Assembly: GCA_028227395.1 (NCBI GenBank)
Contig: JAOIZZ010000005.1
Location: forward strand, 1 to 64,000
DNA length: 64,000 nucleotides
Direction: 5' to 3'
Origin: Woeseiaceae bacterium
GTDB lineage: Bacteria > Pseudomonadota > Gammaproteobacteria > Steroidobacterales > Woeseiaceae
The notes under the pieces were generated by a model. The model saw nothing but the letters and a program-made list of their open reading frames with translations. It had not been told where the DNA came from and did no database searches. Both the position numbers and the translations under genes were made by a program. Below are positions 1 to 9,320 of the stretch, one piece after another (the stretch's first letter is position 1; each line of letters begins with the position of its first letter).

Positions 1-183
1 ACAATTAAAGCGTACTCGGCAAATCTTGGGCCTGGATTAATCCAGACAGGGTCAGTTCTATTGCATAGAGATTCTATGATAACTGGCCCTTTGTTGTGTT
101 TAAGAGAAATAAAAAGCGGGGCCTCTATAGTTAAAAAAACTATTAGAATAATTTATTTACAAAGATTGATTGCAAGGATTTAA
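1..183 (+). CDS. 3' end of unidentified open reading frame (partial)
   Basis: An open frame runs from the window edge to a TAA at 181-183, three bases before the rplC start. It encodes about 60 residues, with a Gly/Pro-rich start (LGPGLIQTG) and a basic, hydrophobic C-terminus. I do not recognise the family. It is not ribosomal protein S10, whose gene usually sits here, and it does not resemble the C-terminus of EF-Tu. It could be chance openness or the end of a real upstream gene. The other two forward frames are closed. Confidence 0.3.
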   Translation, partial: TIKAYSANLGPGLIQTGSVLLHRDSMITGPLLCLREIKSGASIVKKTIRIIYLQRLIARI

Positions 184-186
184 AAA

Positions 187-1044
187 ATGACAATTGGGCT
201 TGTAGGGCAAAAATGCGGAATGACAAGAATCTTTACAGAAGATGGTGTTTCTATACCGGTGACTGTGATAGAAGCAATGCCAAATCGTATTACCCAAGTA
301 AAAACATCAGAGAGAGATGGCTATAATGCTGTTCAAGTAACCTCAGGCTCAAAGAAGCCTGAACGAGTTAATAAATCGATGGCAGGTCATTTTGCAGCAG
401 CAAATGTCGAAGCTGGTAACTTAAATAATGAATTTCGTATTGAGGAAAATGACGAAGTTATTTTTGAAGTTGGTTCTGAATTAAAAGTGGATGTTTTTCA
501 GGAAGGTCAAATAGTAGACGTTATTGGAAAATCTATAGGTAAAGGTTTTGCTGGTACTGTTAAACGTCATAATTTTAGTATGCAAGATGCTACTCATGGG
601 AACTCGATTTCTCATAGGGCGCCTGGATCTATAGGTCAAAACCAAACACCAGGTCGAGTGTTTCCAGGTAAAAAAATGGCCGGACATATGGGTAATGTTA
701 AGCGTACTATGCAGAATCTAGAGGTCGTTAAAGTTGATTTAGATAGAAACTTGATTCTTGTTAAGGGAGCAGTAGCGGGACATACCGGATCTAGAGTGGT
801 AGTCCAATCAGCCGTAAAATACAAAGAACAAGAAATCGAAATAATACGCTCACTGAATGCAAAAAAAGATGCTGAAGTAGAAGTTCAAGGTGAAAAAATT
901 CAAGCTTCTAATGATATACAGATGTCAGATGCGGCGGAAATTAGTATTACTGCTGAAGCATCAAAATCTTCAGCAGAAGAAGTATCCACCTCATCAGATG
1001 AGGTTCAGAATAAAGATTCCTCTAAAGACACTGAAAAAGAGTAA
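187..1044 (+). CDS. rplC: 50S ribosomal protein L3 with long acidic C-terminal extension
   Basis: Large-subunit protein L3, an early assembly protein that reaches the peptidyl-transferase centre. Residues 1-212 align along their whole length with E. coli L3, including the [10 protein letters not shown] loop (residues 147-156), whose first Gln corresponds to the PrmB methylation site. The protein is 285 residues instead of about 209. Residues 213-285 form an extra tail rich in Glu, Asp and Ser with no visible fold. The ATG is preceded by an AAGGA Shine-Dalgarno eight bases upstream. It opens the ribosomal cluster seen here; the neighbour rpsJ is not visible. Confidence 0.97.
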   Translation: MTIGLVGQKCGMTRIFTEDGVSIPVTVIEAMPNRITQVKTSERDGYNAVQVTSGSKKPERVNKSMAGHFAAANVEAGNLNNEFRIEENDEVIFEVGSELKVDVFQEGQIVDVIGKSIGKGFAGTVKRHNFSMQDATHGNSISHRAPGSIGQNQTPGRVFPGKKMAGHMGNVKRTMQNLEVVKVDLDRNLILVKGAVAGHTGSRVVVQSAVKYKEQEIEIIRSLNAKKDAEVEVQGEKIQASNDIQMSDAAEISITAEASKSSAEEVSTSSDEVQNKDSSKDTEKE

Positions 1045-1053
1045 TTAAGCTTT

Positions 1054-1656
1054 ATGAAAATTAAAACACAAGATAGTAAAAATTTAGATATAGCGGATAC
1101 TGCATTTGGTGTGCCTTATAATGAGGCGTTGGTTCATCAAGTAGTTAATGCAGTATTATCAGGTGCTCGTGCAGGAACAAAAGCTCAAAAAAATCGTTCT
1201 GCAGTTTCTGGTGGTGGAGCAAAGCCTTGGAAACAAAAAGGAACAGGTAGGGCAAGAGCAGGAACTATAAGAAGCCCGATATGGGTGGGTGGCGGTAGGA
1301 CGTTTGCTGCAAAACCACAAGATCACAGCCAGAAAGTGAATCGTAAAATGTATCAAGCTGCTATGCGTTCGATTCTCTCTGAGTTGTTTAGGCAAAAACG
1401 TGTTGTGGTAACGGAAAAAATAGATATTAAAAAACCAAAAACAAAAGACCTATTAAAAATACTAAATAAAAATGACTTAACTGATGTTTTATTGGTTAGC
1501 GATGCTTTTGATGAGAATTTATTTTTGTCGGCTAGAAATGTAAAAAATGTAGGAATTTGTAATGCCGGTTCAATTACTCCTGTAATTTTGATGAAGCACG
1601 ACAAAATCTTAATAACAGTATCTGCATTAAAGTTGATTGAGGAGCGTTTTGCATGA
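1054..1656 (+). CDS. rplD: 50S ribosomal protein L4
   Basis: L4 binds domain I of 23S rRNA and lines the exit tunnel. In E. coli it also represses the S10 operon. The 200 residues match family length, with the conserved tunnel loop rich in Gly, Arg and Lys (GGGAKPWKQKGTGRARAGT) at about residues 53-71. The stop overlaps the rplW start by four bases (ATGA), indicating translational coupling. No S10-type leader can be checked because the expected upstream gene is missing from the window. Confidence 0.97.
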   Translation: MKIKTQDSKNLDIADTAFGVPYNEALVHQVVNAVLSGARAGTKAQKNRSAVSGGGAKPWKQKGTGRARAGTIRSPIWVGGGRTFAAKPQDHSQKVNRKMYQAAMRSILSELFRQKRVVVTEKIDIKKPKTKDLLKILNKNDLTDVLLVSDAFDENLFLSARNVKNVGICNAGSITPVILMKHDKILITVSALKLIEERFA

Positions 1657-1970
1657 ACAACTCGACTAATCATCAAGAAAGACTATTGACTATTATTATG
1701 GGCCCCCATCTATCTGAGAAAACAACCGTGGTTGCTGAGAAGCTCAATCAAACTGTTTTTAAAGTACGTGTTGATGCTAATAAGAAGGAAATAAAGCAGG
1801 CTGTCGAACATTTATTTGAAGTAAAAGTTGAAAATGTGACAACTATAAATTGCCAAGGAAAGACAAAAGGTCGTGGTAAAATGGTTGGTAAGAGATCAAA
1901 TTGGAAAAAAGCCTATGTAACTTTAGCAATGGGAAGTCAAATAGATTTCCTTGGTGCTGAGAACAGTTAA
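1653..1970 (+). CDS. rplW: 50S ribosomal protein L23
   Basis: L23 sits at the tunnel exit and is a docking site for trigger factor and SRP. The 105 residues include the conserved PHLSEKT motif near the N-terminus and a GRRS/W-K-KAYVTL-type segment near the C-terminus. The ATG overlaps the rplD stop. The first nine residues before ERLL are slightly longer than in E. coli, but the overlap supports this start. Confidence 0.96.
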   Translation: MNNSTNHQERLLTIIMGPHLSEKTTVVAEKLNQTVFKVRVDANKKEIKQAVEHLFEVKVENVTTINCQGKTKGRGKMVGKRSNWKKAYVTLAMGSQIDFLGAENS

Positions 1971-1985
1971 GGTAAAGGAAAGAAT

Positions 1986-2819
1986 ATGTCACTTCATAAA
2001 TCAAGACCAACTTCTCCAGGCAGAAGACATCAAGTAGCTGTAAAAACTACTGGCTTGCATAAAGGTAAGCCTTTCTCGGGATTATTAGCCAAAAAACTAA
2101 AGAATGGTGGAAGGAATAATACAGGCAGAATAACCGTTCGTCATCAAGGTGGCGGTCATAAGCAGCGCTATCGCATCATTGATTTCAAAAGAGACAAAGA
2201 TGGTATACCAGGTGAGATAGAAAGACTGGAGTATGATCCAAATCGAAGTGCGCATATCGCTTTAGTTAAATATATGGACGGAGAAAGAAGATATATATTA
2301 GCGCCTAAAGGTATTGAAGTAGGAAGAAAGATAATGTCGGGAGATGAGTCTCCTATAAAGATTGGAAATGCACTAACTTTAAAAAGTATTCCTGTAGGTA
2401 CCTTGGTGCATAACATTGAAATGAAGCCAGGAAAAGGTGGTCAGCTAATTCGATCTGCAGGTGGAACGGCTCAGGTAGCAGCAAGAGAAGGAGCATATGT
2501 ATCCATTCGCCTCAGGTCCGGTGAAACAAGGAAAATTCATATTGATTGTAAGGCTACTATTGGTGAGATCGGTCATGGCGAGCATAATTTGAGAAAAATT
2601 GGTAAAGCCGGTGCAATGCGCTGGAGAGGTGTAAGACCTACTGTTCGTGGTGTTGCGATGAATCCCGTTGATCACCCGCATGGTGGCGGTGAAGGAAGAA
2701 CGTCTGGAGGCAGACACCCCGTAAGTCCATGGGGGACACCAACCAAAGGCTATAAAACACGCTCAAATAAAAGAACTGACAATATGATCATCCGCAGACG
2801 GAAAAGGGGTGTTAGATAA
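1986..2819 (+). CDS. rplB: 50S ribosomal protein L2
   Basis: L2 is needed for subunit association and peptidyl transfer. Its 277 residues match the family. The conserved C-terminal HPHGGGEG motif, which carries the histidine near the peptidyl-transferase centre, is present about 45 residues from the end. [14 protein letters not shown] near residue 60 is also typical. An AAGGAAAG ribosome-binding site lies just upstream of the ATG. Confidence 0.98.
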   Translation: MSLHKSRPTSPGRRHQVAVKTTGLHKGKPFSGLLAKKLKNGGRNNTGRITVRHQGGGHKQRYRIIDFKRDKDGIPGEIERLEYDPNRSAHIALVKYMDGERRYILAPKGIEVGRKIMSGDESPIKIGNALTLKSIPVGTLVHNIEMKPGKGGQLIRSAGGTAQVAAREGAYVSIRLRSGETRKIHIDCKATIGEIGHGEHNLRKIGKAGAMRWRGVRPTVRGVAMNPVDHPHGGGEGRTSGGRHPVSPWGTPTKGYKTRSNKRTDNMIIRRRKRGVR

Positions 2820-2821
2820 TC

Positions 2822-2863
2822 ATGCCTGAATTAAATAAAGATTTATATAAAAGGAATTACTAG
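2822..2863 (+). other. 13-codon in-frame mini-ORF directly before rpsS
   Basis: The 44-base gap between rplB and rpsS holds an ATG, 13 codons (MPELNKDLYKRNY) and a TAG that abuts the rpsS ATG. It is in the same frame as rpsS. The AAAGGA that serves rpsS lies inside it. It may be chance, a coupling device, or a relic of a longer rpsS N-terminus. No homologue is known to me. Confidence 0.2.
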
Positions 2864-3133
2864 ATGCCACGTTCAATTAGAAAAGGCCCTTTTGTCGATA
2901 CGCATTTAGCGAATAAAGTTGCTGAGGCGAGTAAAACGAATTCAAGACGACCAATAAAAACTTGGTCACGTCGCTCGATGGTTCTGCCAGATATGGTTGG
3001 GCTTACTATTGCTATTCATAACGGAAGACTGCATGTGCCAATTCTTATTTCTGAAAATATGGTTGGCCACAAATTAGGTGAATTTGCGGTAACTAGAACA
3101 TTTAAAGGTCACTCTGGGGATCGAAAAACATAG
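2864..3133 (+). CDS. rpsS: 30S ribosomal protein S19
   Basis: S19 forms a complex with S13 in the head of the small subunit, close to the A-site tRNA. The 89-residue product starts [11 protein letters not shown] and carries [13 protein letters not shown] and GHKLGEF, all diagnostic. The start follows a TAG of an in-frame mini-ORF; an AGGA sits eight to eleven bases upstream. Confidence 0.97.
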   Translation: MPRSIRKGPFVDTHLANKVAEASKTNSRRPIKTWSRRSMVLPDMVGLTIAIHNGRLHVPILISENMVGHKLGEFAVTRTFKGHSGDRKT

Positions 3134-3149
3134 TTTTAAAGGTAAAAAG

Positions 3150-3482
3150 ATGAATGTAGCAGCAACTTTAAGATACGCACGTATATCACCTCAAAAGATG
3201 AGGTTAATGGCTGATGCTATTCGTGGAAAAAGTGTTGATGAGGCAATTAAAATACTAACTTTTTCTCCACAGAAAAGCGCTGGTATTGTGAAAAAAGTTT
3301 TAAATTCAGCAATTGCAAATGCTGAACATAATTTAGGTGCTGATATAGATGAGTTAAAAGTATCGACCGTGGAGGTTAATGAGGCACCAAGATTCACTCG
3401 TTCAAGAGCACGCGCCAAAGGCCGTGGAGAAAGAATAATAAAGCGTAACAGTCATATTACAATTCGCGTAGGCGACGAATAA
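3150..3482 (+). CDS. rplV: 50S ribosomal protein L22
   Basis: L22 spans the exit tunnel wall through a long beta hairpin. The 110 residues match the family, with [12 protein letters not shown] near the start and the basic hairpin region [16 protein letters not shown] at about residues 81-96. The loop tip that carries macrolide-resistance mutations in other species looks ordinary. An AAAGGT lies eight bases before the ATG. Confidence 0.97.
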   Translation: MNVAATLRYARISPQKMRLMADAIRGKSVDEAIKILTFSPQKSAGIVKKVLNSAIANAEHNLGADIDELKVSTVEVNEAPRFTRSRARAKGRGERIIKRNSHITIRVGDE

Positions 3483-3493
3483 AGAGAATTCAT

Positions 3494-4183
3494 ATGGGTC
3501 AGAAAGTACATCCAATTGGTATAAGATTAGGCATCGTAAAAGATTGGTCTTCAAAGTGGTATGCAGATACTCAAACTTTTCCTAAGTATATAAAACAAGA
3601 TCATGAGGTTCGTGTTTATATTAAAGACAAACTCAAAGATGCCTCTGTCAGTAAAATTAATATAGAACGACCAGCAAAAAAAGCCAACATCACGATTATG
3701 ACAGCAAGGCCAGGAATTGTAATCGGCAAGAAAGGTGAAGATATTGAAAAGTTAAGAACAAAATTAGCATCAATGATGGATATGCATATAAATGATGTTC
3801 GCTTAAATATATCTGAGATAAGAAAGCCTGAACTCGATGCACAACTTGTTGCAGAGGGAATAGCTCAACAACTCGAAAGAAGAGTAATGTTTCGAAGGGC
3901 AATGAAACGTGCTGTTACAAGCACAATGCGATTAGGAGCTGAAGGAATTAAAGTTAAGGTTGGCGGACGACTTAATGGCGCTGAGATTGCTCGATCAGAA
4001 TGGTATAGGGAAGGTAGAGTTCCTCTTCATACGCTTCGAGCAGACATAGATTATGGGGTTTATGAAGCTAATACAACTTATGGAATTATTGGTGTAAAAG
4101 TTTGGATCTTTAAGGGTGAGATTTTCGATAAACCTAAAGTTGTTGAAGCAGACTCGAAAGACGAGCCGAAAAATCCTTCGTAA
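3494..4183 (+). CDS. rpsC: 30S ribosomal protein S3
   Basis: S3 sits at the mRNA entry site and contributes helicase activity with S4 and S5. The product has 229 residues. [13 protein letters not shown] opens the protein, and the type II KH domain with its GxxG loop ([14 protein letters not shown]) lies at about residues 74-90. The C-terminal domain has [23 protein letters not shown]. The acidic tail is short. The start ATG is 11 bases after rplV. Confidence 0.97.
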   Translation: MGQKVHPIGIRLGIVKDWSSKWYADTQTFPKYIKQDHEVRVYIKDKLKDASVSKINIERPAKKANITIMTARPGIVIGKKGEDIEKLRTKLASMMDMHINDVRLNISEIRKPELDAQLVAEGIAQQLERRVMFRRAMKRAVTSTMRLGAEGIKVKVGGRLNGAEIARSEWYREGRVPLHTLRADIDYGVYEANTTYGIIGVKVWIFKGEIFDKPKVVEADSKDEPKNPS

Positions 4184-4197
4184 GGAAATAATTAGAT

Positions 4198-4611
4198 ATG
4201 TTGCAACCAAAAAGAACAAAATATAGAAAACAAATGAAGGGTCGAAATCGTGGCTTAGCTTTACGAGGAAGCTCTGTGTCGTTTGGAGAATTTGGGCTCA
4301 AAGCTACCGAAAGAGGGCGTTTGACTGCCCGTCAAATCGAAGCAGCAAGGCGAGCGATGACCAGATATATAAAGCGTGGTGGAAAGATTTGGATTCGTGT
4401 TTTTCCAGATAAACCGATAACCAAGAAACCACTTGAGGTAAGGCAGGGTAAAGGAAAAGGTAATGTTGAGTACTGGGTCTGTCAGATACAACCAGGACGC
4501 ATGCTCTATGAAATGGAAGGTGTTACAGAAGAAGTAGCAAGAGAAGCATTTAAACTTGCAGCATCAAAACTTCCATTTCCAACCACATTTGTAACAAGAC
4601 AGGCAATGTAA
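4198..4611 (+). CDS. rplP: 50S ribosomal protein L16
   Basis: L16 helps organise the A-site region of the large subunit. The 137 residues begin [19 protein letters not shown] and include [19 protein letters not shown] and the loop [18 protein letters not shown]; the first Arg of that loop is the site hydroxylated by RoxA in E. coli. Length and start match E. coli. The stop codon abuts the rpmC ATG with no gap. Confidence 0.97.
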   Translation: MLQPKRTKYRKQMKGRNRGLALRGSSVSFGEFGLKATERGRLTARQIEAARRAMTRYIKRGGKIWIRVFPDKPITKKPLEVRQGKGKGNVEYWVCQIQPGRMLYEMEGVTEEVAREAFKLAASKLPFPTTFVTRQAM

Positions 4612-4800
4612 ATGAGTGATAATGAAAAAAAATTAGCTACGAGAGAAGAGCTAAATAAAGAGTTGCTTGAATTAAGAAGAGAGCAATTCAATCTCCGTAT
4701 TCAGCAAGCAACAGGACAATTAAATCGTAATCATGAGCATGGTCGCGTCAGAAAAAGTATTGCGCGTATTAAAACTGCTATTAATCAGATCAAGAAATAA
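4612..4800 (+). CDS. rpmC: 50S ribosomal protein L29
   Basis: L29 is a small two-helix protein at the tunnel exit beside L23. The 62 residues carry the family pattern [11 protein letters not shown], then ATGQL, then [11 protein letters not shown]. The ATG follows the rplP TAA directly (TAAATG), so the two are probably translated by re-initiation. Confidence 0.95.
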   Translation: MSDNEKKLATREELNKELLELRREQFNLRIQQATGQLNRNHEHGRVRKSIARIKTAINQIKK

Positions 4801-4811
4801 GGTAATAAGTA

Positions 4812-5084
4812 ATGACTGATGAGAAAAAACAAGAAAGATCACGAAGGCCTTTAGTCGGAAGAGTGACTAGCAATAAAATGGATAAAACCGTTTCAGTTGC
4901 TATCGAGAGAGTTATTAAGCATCCAATCTATGGAAAATATATTCGTCGAACTAGTAAGTTAATGGCTCATGATGAAGGAAATAAATGTAATGAGGGTGAT
5001 CAAGTAACCATAAGTGAATGCAAGCCAATGTCTAAGAATAAATCATGGACTGTGGTAGATATTTTAGGAACCGAGAGAAAGTAG
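4812..5084 (+). CDS. rpsQ: 30S ribosomal protein S17
   Basis: S17 is a primary 16S rRNA binder with an OB fold. The product of 90 residues contains [18 protein letters not shown], then [20 protein letters not shown], and [18 protein letters not shown], all standard. An AAGG ribosome-binding site lies just upstream. Confidence 0.97.
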   Translation: MTDEKKQERSRRPLVGRVTSNKMDKTVSVAIERVIKHPIYGKYIRRTSKLMAHDEGNKCNEGDQVTISECKPMSKNKSWTVVDILGTERK

Positions 5085-5126
5085 TTATTTTATGAAAATT
5101 TTAATCTCTTTATATGGAATAAATTC

Positions 5127-5495
5127 ATGATTCAAATGCAAACAGTTCTTGATGCAGCGGATAATTCTGGTGCTAAACGAGTGCAGTGTATCAAGGTATT
5201 AGGCGGCTCAAAAAGGCGTTATGCAGCCATTGGTGATGTCATCAAAGTAAGTGTAAAAGATGCAATACCTAGAGGTAAAGTAAAAAAAGGCGAGATATAT
5301 AGTGCAGTCGTAGTTAGGACCGCAAAAGGTGTACGCCGAAGTGATGGATCTCTAATACGTTTTGATGGAAATGCTGCGGTCTTGTTGAATTCAAGACTTG
5401 AACCAATAGGGACAAGAATCTTTGGGCCGGTGACTCGTGAATTAAGAACGAAGCAATTTATGAAAATTATATCCCTAGCACCAGAAGTATTGTGA
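5127..5495 (+). CDS. rplN: 50S ribosomal protein L14
   Basis: L14 forms part of the intersubunit bridge and is the RsfS-binding site used in ribosome silencing; the rsfS gene is also in this window. The 122 residues start [17 protein letters not shown] and end [12 protein letters not shown], as in E. coli. The 42-base gap before it is larger than its neighbours' and holds no obvious signal. Confidence 0.98.
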   Translation: MIQMQTVLDAADNSGAKRVQCIKVLGGSKRRYAAIGDVIKVSVKDAIPRGKVKKGEIYSAVVVRTAKGVRRSDGSLIRFDGNAAVLLNSRLEPIGTRIFGPVTRELRTKQFMKIISLAPEVL

Positions 5496-5519
5496 TTTTT
5501 GGGATTACAGGTAAAGAAA

Positions 5520-5837
5520 ATGAATAAAATTAAACGTGGGGATGAGGTGTCGGTAGTTATCGGAAAAGATAAGGGTCGGCGTGGAACAGTGCTTGAGATA
5601 TTGTCTAATCAAAAGGTATTAGTTGAAGGTATTAATATAGTGAAAAAACATACTAAAGCCAATCCAAATGCAGGTGTCGAAGGCGGTATAATTGATAAAA
5701 CAATGCCCATAGCTATTTCAAATGTAATGATTTGGAATCCTGAAAAAAATCAACCAGGACGAGTTGGATTTAAGACGGATAAGGATGGTAAAAAAATACG
5801 TATATTCAGATCTAATGGGGCTGCAGTAGATTTATAA
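5520..5837 (+). CDS. rplX: 50S ribosomal protein L24
   Basis: L24 is an assembly initiator with a KOW motif. I chose the ATG at 5520, giving 105 residues from MNKIKRGDEVSVVIGKDKGRRG, because this matches the E. coli N-terminus and is preceded by an ACAGGT about ten bases upstream. A longer in-frame TTG at 5499 would add seven residues with no homology. VEGINIVKKHTK and the C-terminal GFKTDKDGKKIRIFRSNG segment are typical. Confidence 0.96.
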   Translation: MNKIKRGDEVSVVIGKDKGRRGTVLEILSNQKVLVEGINIVKKHTKANPNAGVEGGIIDKTMPIAISNVMIWNPEKNQPGRVGFKTDKDGKKIRIFRSNGAAVDL

Positions 5838-5889
5838 TCAAAATAGTATTAGATTTTTTGATTGAATAATTAAATATTAGGTATAGAAA

Positions 5890-6429
5890 ATGGCAAGATT
5901 ATTAAAAGAATACAATGAGGAATTAAGACCTAAAATTCAAAAAGCATTAGGCCTTAGTAATCCTATGGAGATTCCAAAAGTAACTAAAATTACATTAAAT
6001 ATGGGTGTAGGCGAGGCGGTTGCAGATAAAAAAATACTAGATAATGCGCTTAAAGATATGGAAAAAATTGCAGGCCAAAAGCCAATCAAAACATTGGCAA
6101 AGAAATCAGTAGCTGGATTTAAAATTCGGGATGGCTATCCAATTGGTTGCAAAGTAACTCTCCGAAAATTGAAAATGTATGAATTTTTAGACCGTTTAGT
6201 CAGCATTGCAATTCCTAGAATAAGAGATTTTCGTGGCTTGAATCCGAAATCTTTTGATAAACAAGGTAACTATAGTATGGGTGTTTCGGAACAAATTATA
6301 TTCCCAGAAATTAATTATGACCAAATAGATGCAATCAGAGGTATGGATATAACTATATCGACGACTGCTAGAAATCCAGAAGAAGGAAAAGTCCTTTTAG
6401 AAGCATTTAATTTTCCTTTCAAGAAATAA
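5890..6429 (+). CDS. rplE: 50S ribosomal protein L5
   Basis: L5 binds 5S rRNA and contacts P-site tRNA. At 179 residues it has normal length. Diagnostic segments are [33 protein letters not shown], and the central [21 protein letters not shown]. The gap of 52 bases before it contains only AT-rich sequence and a weak GGTATAG. Confidence 0.97.
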   Translation: MARLLKEYNEELRPKIQKALGLSNPMEIPKVTKITLNMGVGEAVADKKILDNALKDMEKIAGQKPIKTLAKKSVAGFKIRDGYPIGCKVTLRKLKMYEFLDRLVSIAIPRIRDFRGLNPKSFDKQGNYSMGVSEQIIFPEINYDQIDAIRGMDITISTTARNPEEGKVLLEAFNFPFKK

Positions 6430-6439
6430 GAGATAATTT

Positions 6440-6745
6440 ATGGCTAAAAAATCAATGATAGAAAGAGAATCAAAGCGAGCAAGACTCGTTCAGAAGTATG
6501 CTGAAAAGAGATTATCTTTGAAAAAAACTATTAGAAATATTAATTCAACTGATGATGAGCGAGAAGTTGCTCAAATGAAATTGAATGCATTGCCAAGAGA
6601 TTCAAGTACATCAAGAAAGAGAAATAGATGTGCGATCACTGGAAGACCTCATGGTGTATACAGGAAATTTGGCTTAGGAAGAAATAAACTTCGCGAATCT
6701 GCCATGAAGGGTGAAATACCCGGTTTAACTAAAGCCAGTTGGTAG
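6440..6745 (+). CDS. rpsN: 30S ribosomal protein S14 (zinc-free type)
   Basis: S14 lies in the small-subunit head. This is the long, 101-residue form without CxxC pairs, the type that does not bind zinc. Conserved segments include [13 protein letters not shown] near the N-terminus and the C-terminal [23 protein letters not shown]. The ATG lies 11 bases after rplE. Confidence 0.97.
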   Translation: MAKKSMIERESKRARLVQKYAEKRLSLKKTIRNINSTDDEREVAQMKLNALPRDSSTSRKRNRCAITGRPHGVYRKFGLGRNKLRESAMKGEIPGLTKASW

Positions 6746-6758
6746 CAAGGAAACTATT

Positions 6759-7154
6759 ATGAGTATGAATGATCCAATATCTGACATGTTAACTAGAATT
6801 CGTAACGGACAAAGTGCGAATAAAACACACGTTAATATGCCTTCATCATCAGCAAAGAATGATATTGCTAATGTATTAAAAAATGAAGGCTATATAGTTG
6901 ATTTCGAGGTAAAGAAAGATGGTGCTTCCCAAAATCTAGAAATTGAACTTAAATATTACGAAGGCAAGCCAGTTATAGAAAAAATTGAACGGACTAGTAA
7001 ACCAGGTTTGAGGATATATCGAAACAAAGAAGAATTACCAAAAGTACTTGGGGGTCTCGGTGTGTCTATTATATCTACTTCAGCTGGTGTTATGAGTGAC
7101 CGACAAGCAAGAAAAAATGGAATTGGTGGAGAAGTAATTTGCATTGTTTCTTAA
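6759..7154 (+). CDS. rpsH: 30S ribosomal protein S8
   Basis: S8 nucleates the platform of the 30S subunit, and in E. coli it represses the spc operon at rplE. The 131 residues begin [17 protein letters not shown] and end with the [22 protein letters not shown] segment that contacts rRNA. No S8 target-like structure was sought by folding around rplE, so autoregulation remains inference. Confidence 0.97.
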   Translation: MSMNDPISDMLTRIRNGQSANKTHVNMPSSSAKNDIANVLKNEGYIVDFEVKKDGASQNLEIELKYYEGKPVIEKIERTSKPGLRIYRNKEELPKVLGGLGVSIISTSAGVMSDRQARKNGIGGEVICIVS

Positions 7155-7182
7155 TGTGAGTACTTTTAAATGAGAAAATATT

Positions 7183-7716
7183 ATGTCTAGAATTGCGAAA
7201 GAACCAGTAAGTTTACCAAAAGATGTCGATTATAATCTTTCTGGCTTAACTCTCACATTAAAAGGAACCAAAGGTTCTTTGACAATGGAGGTTAATCCAG
7301 AGGTAGTAATTGAGGAAAATGACAATCTAATATCGTTTGCCGCACGGTCGGGGTCAAAATTCTCCTTGGCTATGTCAGGAACGACAAGAGCATTAGTAGC
7401 AAATATGGTTTTTGGTGTTTCACAAGGATTTGAAAAAAAATTAGAGCTAGTTGGGGTTGGTTACCGAGCTCAGTCTCAAGGGAAAAAATTAAACCTAACA
7501 TTAGGATTTTCTCATCCAGTCTCTTATGAGGTGCCCGACGGTATAGCAATTGAAACGCCAAGTCAGACGGAAATTATAATAAAAGGTACTGATAAACAAA
7601 AAGTAGGTCAAGTAGCTGCTGAGATACGACATTTCAGACCACCAGAACCATATAAAGGCAAAGGTGTAAGGTATGCGGGCGAACATGTAGTGATGAAAGA
7701 AGCTAAAAAGAAATAA
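7183..7716 (+). CDS. rplF: 50S ribosomal protein L6
   Basis: L6 sits near the sarcin-ricin loop and the factor-binding centre. The 177 residues hold the two repeated L6 folds. The C-terminal signature [19 protein letters not shown] is present, as is the upstream VGYRAQ segment. Start and length agree with E. coli. Confidence 0.97.
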   Translation: MSRIAKEPVSLPKDVDYNLSGLTLTLKGTKGSLTMEVNPEVVIEENDNLISFAARSGSKFSLAMSGTTRALVANMVFGVSQGFEKKLELVGVGYRAQSQGKKLNLTLGFSHPVSYEVPDGIAIETPSQTEIIIKGTDKQKVGQVAAEIRHFRPPEPYKGKGVRYAGEHVVMKEAKKK

Positions 7717-7739
7717 TTTAATCTAAGAATGAGATTGAT

Positions 7740-8099
7740 ATGAAACTTGATAAAAAACAAAACCGGATAAGAAGAGCAAGAAAAAGTCGCGCAAAAATTA
7801 AAGAGCTCTCGGTAAATAGACTTAGTGTGCATAGAACTCCTCAGCACATTTATGCTCAGGTGATAGCAGCCAACGGTGAAATGATAATTGCAAGCGCTTC
7901 TACTGTTGAAAAAGAAAGTAAAAATGAATTAAAAAATACCGGGAATATAGCAGCCGCAGCTTATATAGGAGCTAGGATAGCCGAAAAAGCAAAAAAAGCA
8001 GGTATTGAGTCTGTTGCATTTGATAGATCTGGTTTTCTTTACCATGGCCGTATTCGCGCGTTAGCCGAAGCAGCTAGAGAAGCAGGTTTGAAATTCTAA
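7740..8099 (+). CDS. rplR: 50S ribosomal protein L18
   Basis: L18 binds 5S rRNA in the central protuberance with L5. It has 119 residues. Family segments seen are [16 protein letters not shown], then [22 protein letters not shown], and the C-terminal [26 protein letters not shown], which is nearly invariant. Confidence 0.97.
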   Translation: MKLDKKQNRIRRARKSRAKIKELSVNRLSVHRTPQHIYAQVIAANGEMIIASASTVEKESKNELKNTGNIAAAAYIGARIAEKAKKAGIESVAFDRSGFLYHGRIRALAEAAREAGLKF

Positions 8100-8142
8100 G
8101 TACGTTAATCTTATAAAATATAAAAAAGAATAGGAAAAGTAA

Positions 8143-8652
8143 ATGGCAAGAAATGACCAATCACACCAAGCTGATGACTTAATGGAAAAGTTAGTCACAG
8201 TAAATAGAGTGGCTAAAGTTGTTAAAGGTGGAAGACAATTTGGTTTCACTGCTCTTACTGTTGTCGGCGATGGCAAAGGCAATGTTGGGTTTGGTTATGG
8301 CAAGGCTCGTGAAGTTCCGATTGCTATCCAAAAAGCCATGCAATCAGCACGAAAGAAAATGATTAAGGTCAATCTAACAAATGACACATTACAATATGCA
8401 AAAAAAGGTAGGCATGGAGCATCTTATGTCTATATGCAGCCGGCTTCAGACGGAACAGGTATTATCGCCGGAGGAGCAATGAGAGCAGTCTTTGAATGTG
8501 CTGGAGTTAGAAATGTACTAGCAAAGAGTTATGGTTCGAGGAATTCAATAAATGTAGTGCGTGCAACAATAAGTGCACTAGAATCAATTCACTCGCCAAG
8601 ACAAATTGCAGCAAAACGCGGTAAAAAAATAAAAGAAATTGTTGCTGAATAA
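8143..8652 (+). CDS. rpsE: 30S ribosomal protein S5
   Basis: S5 acts in decoding fidelity and mRNA unwinding. The 169-residue product has the N-terminal double-stranded RNA-binding domain ([18 protein letters not shown], then [19 protein letters not shown]) and the C-terminal [19 protein letters not shown] segment. The spectinomycin loop near residues 19-30 looks wild-type. An AGGAAAAG lies before the ATG. Confidence 0.97.
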   Translation: MARNDQSHQADDLMEKLVTVNRVAKVVKGGRQFGFTALTVVGDGKGNVGFGYGKAREVPIAIQKAMQSARKKMIKVNLTNDTLQYAKKGRHGASYVYMQPASDGTGIIAGGAMRAVFECAGVRNVLAKSYGSRNSINVVRATISALESIHSPRQIAAKRGKKIKEIVAE

Positions 8653-8665
8653 AATAGAGAAGATA

Positions 8666-8854
8666 ATGGCAGAGCAAAAGAAAATTAGAGTAACTTTGAA
8701 TAAAAGTAAGCATGGTCGCCTAAAAGCGCATCGTGCTTGTATCTTGGGTTTAGGTTTAAGAAGGATTAGACAGACTGTGACAGTCATTGATACCCCAGAG
8801 AATCGCGGCATGATAAATAAAATATCATATTTAGTTTCAACCGAGGAGGCATAA
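8666..8854 (+). CDS. rpmD: 50S ribosomal protein L30
   Basis: L30 is a small bacterial large-subunit protein. I take the ATG at 8666 (62 residues, [17 protein letters not shown]), which matches E. coli, instead of the TTG at 8639 that would overlap rpsE. The core [11 protein letters not shown] and [10 protein letters not shown] are diagnostic. Confidence 0.95.
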   Translation: MAEQKKIRVTLNKSKHGRLKAHRACILGLGLRRIRQTVTVIDTPENRGMINKISYLVSTEEA

Positions 8855-8855
8855 A

Positions 8856-9290
8856 ATGCATCTCAATAGCTTAAGTCCTGCTAAAGGGGCAAAAAAAAAT
8901 CCAAAACGACTTGGACGAGGTCATTCTGCTGGACAAGGCAAAACTTGTGGTCGTGGACAGAAGGGCCAGCATGCACGCTCAGGTGGTTATCACAAAGTCG
9001 GTTTTGAGGGTGGACAAATGCCCCTACAACGCCGTTTACCTAAAGTTGGGTTTACGTCTAGAATGGCAGCTTATTCAGCGGAAGTTCGATTGCATGAACT
9101 AGCAATACCAATTGAGGATGTCATTGATATTGAAGTTTTGAGAAAATTACACTTAATACCAAATAAAACAAATAAAGTTAAAATAATATTATCCGGTAAG
9201 CTTGAAAAGGCGATTAAGCTAAAAGGTTTAAAAGTAACAAAGGGTGCGCGAGAAGCTATTGAAGCAGCTGGCGGGACCATAGACGAATAA
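8856..9290 (+). CDS. rplO: 50S ribosomal protein L15
   Basis: L15 is a late assembly protein of the large subunit. It has 144 residues. The Gly/Lys/Arg-rich N-terminus ([21 protein letters not shown], residues about 18-38) and [17 protein letters not shown] follow the family. A strong GAGGAGG Shine-Dalgarno inside the end of rpmD serves the ATG one base after the rpmD stop. Confidence 0.96.
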   Translation: MHLNSLSPAKGAKKNPKRLGRGHSAGQGKTCGRGQKGQHARSGGYHKVGFEGGQMPLQRRLPKVGFTSRMAAYSAEVRLHELAIPIEDVIDIEVLRKLHLIPNKTNKVKIILSGKLEKAIKLKGLKVTKGAREAIEAAGGTIDE

Positions 9291-9320
9291 TAAATAAGGG
9301 ATATATCAGGTAACTATATT

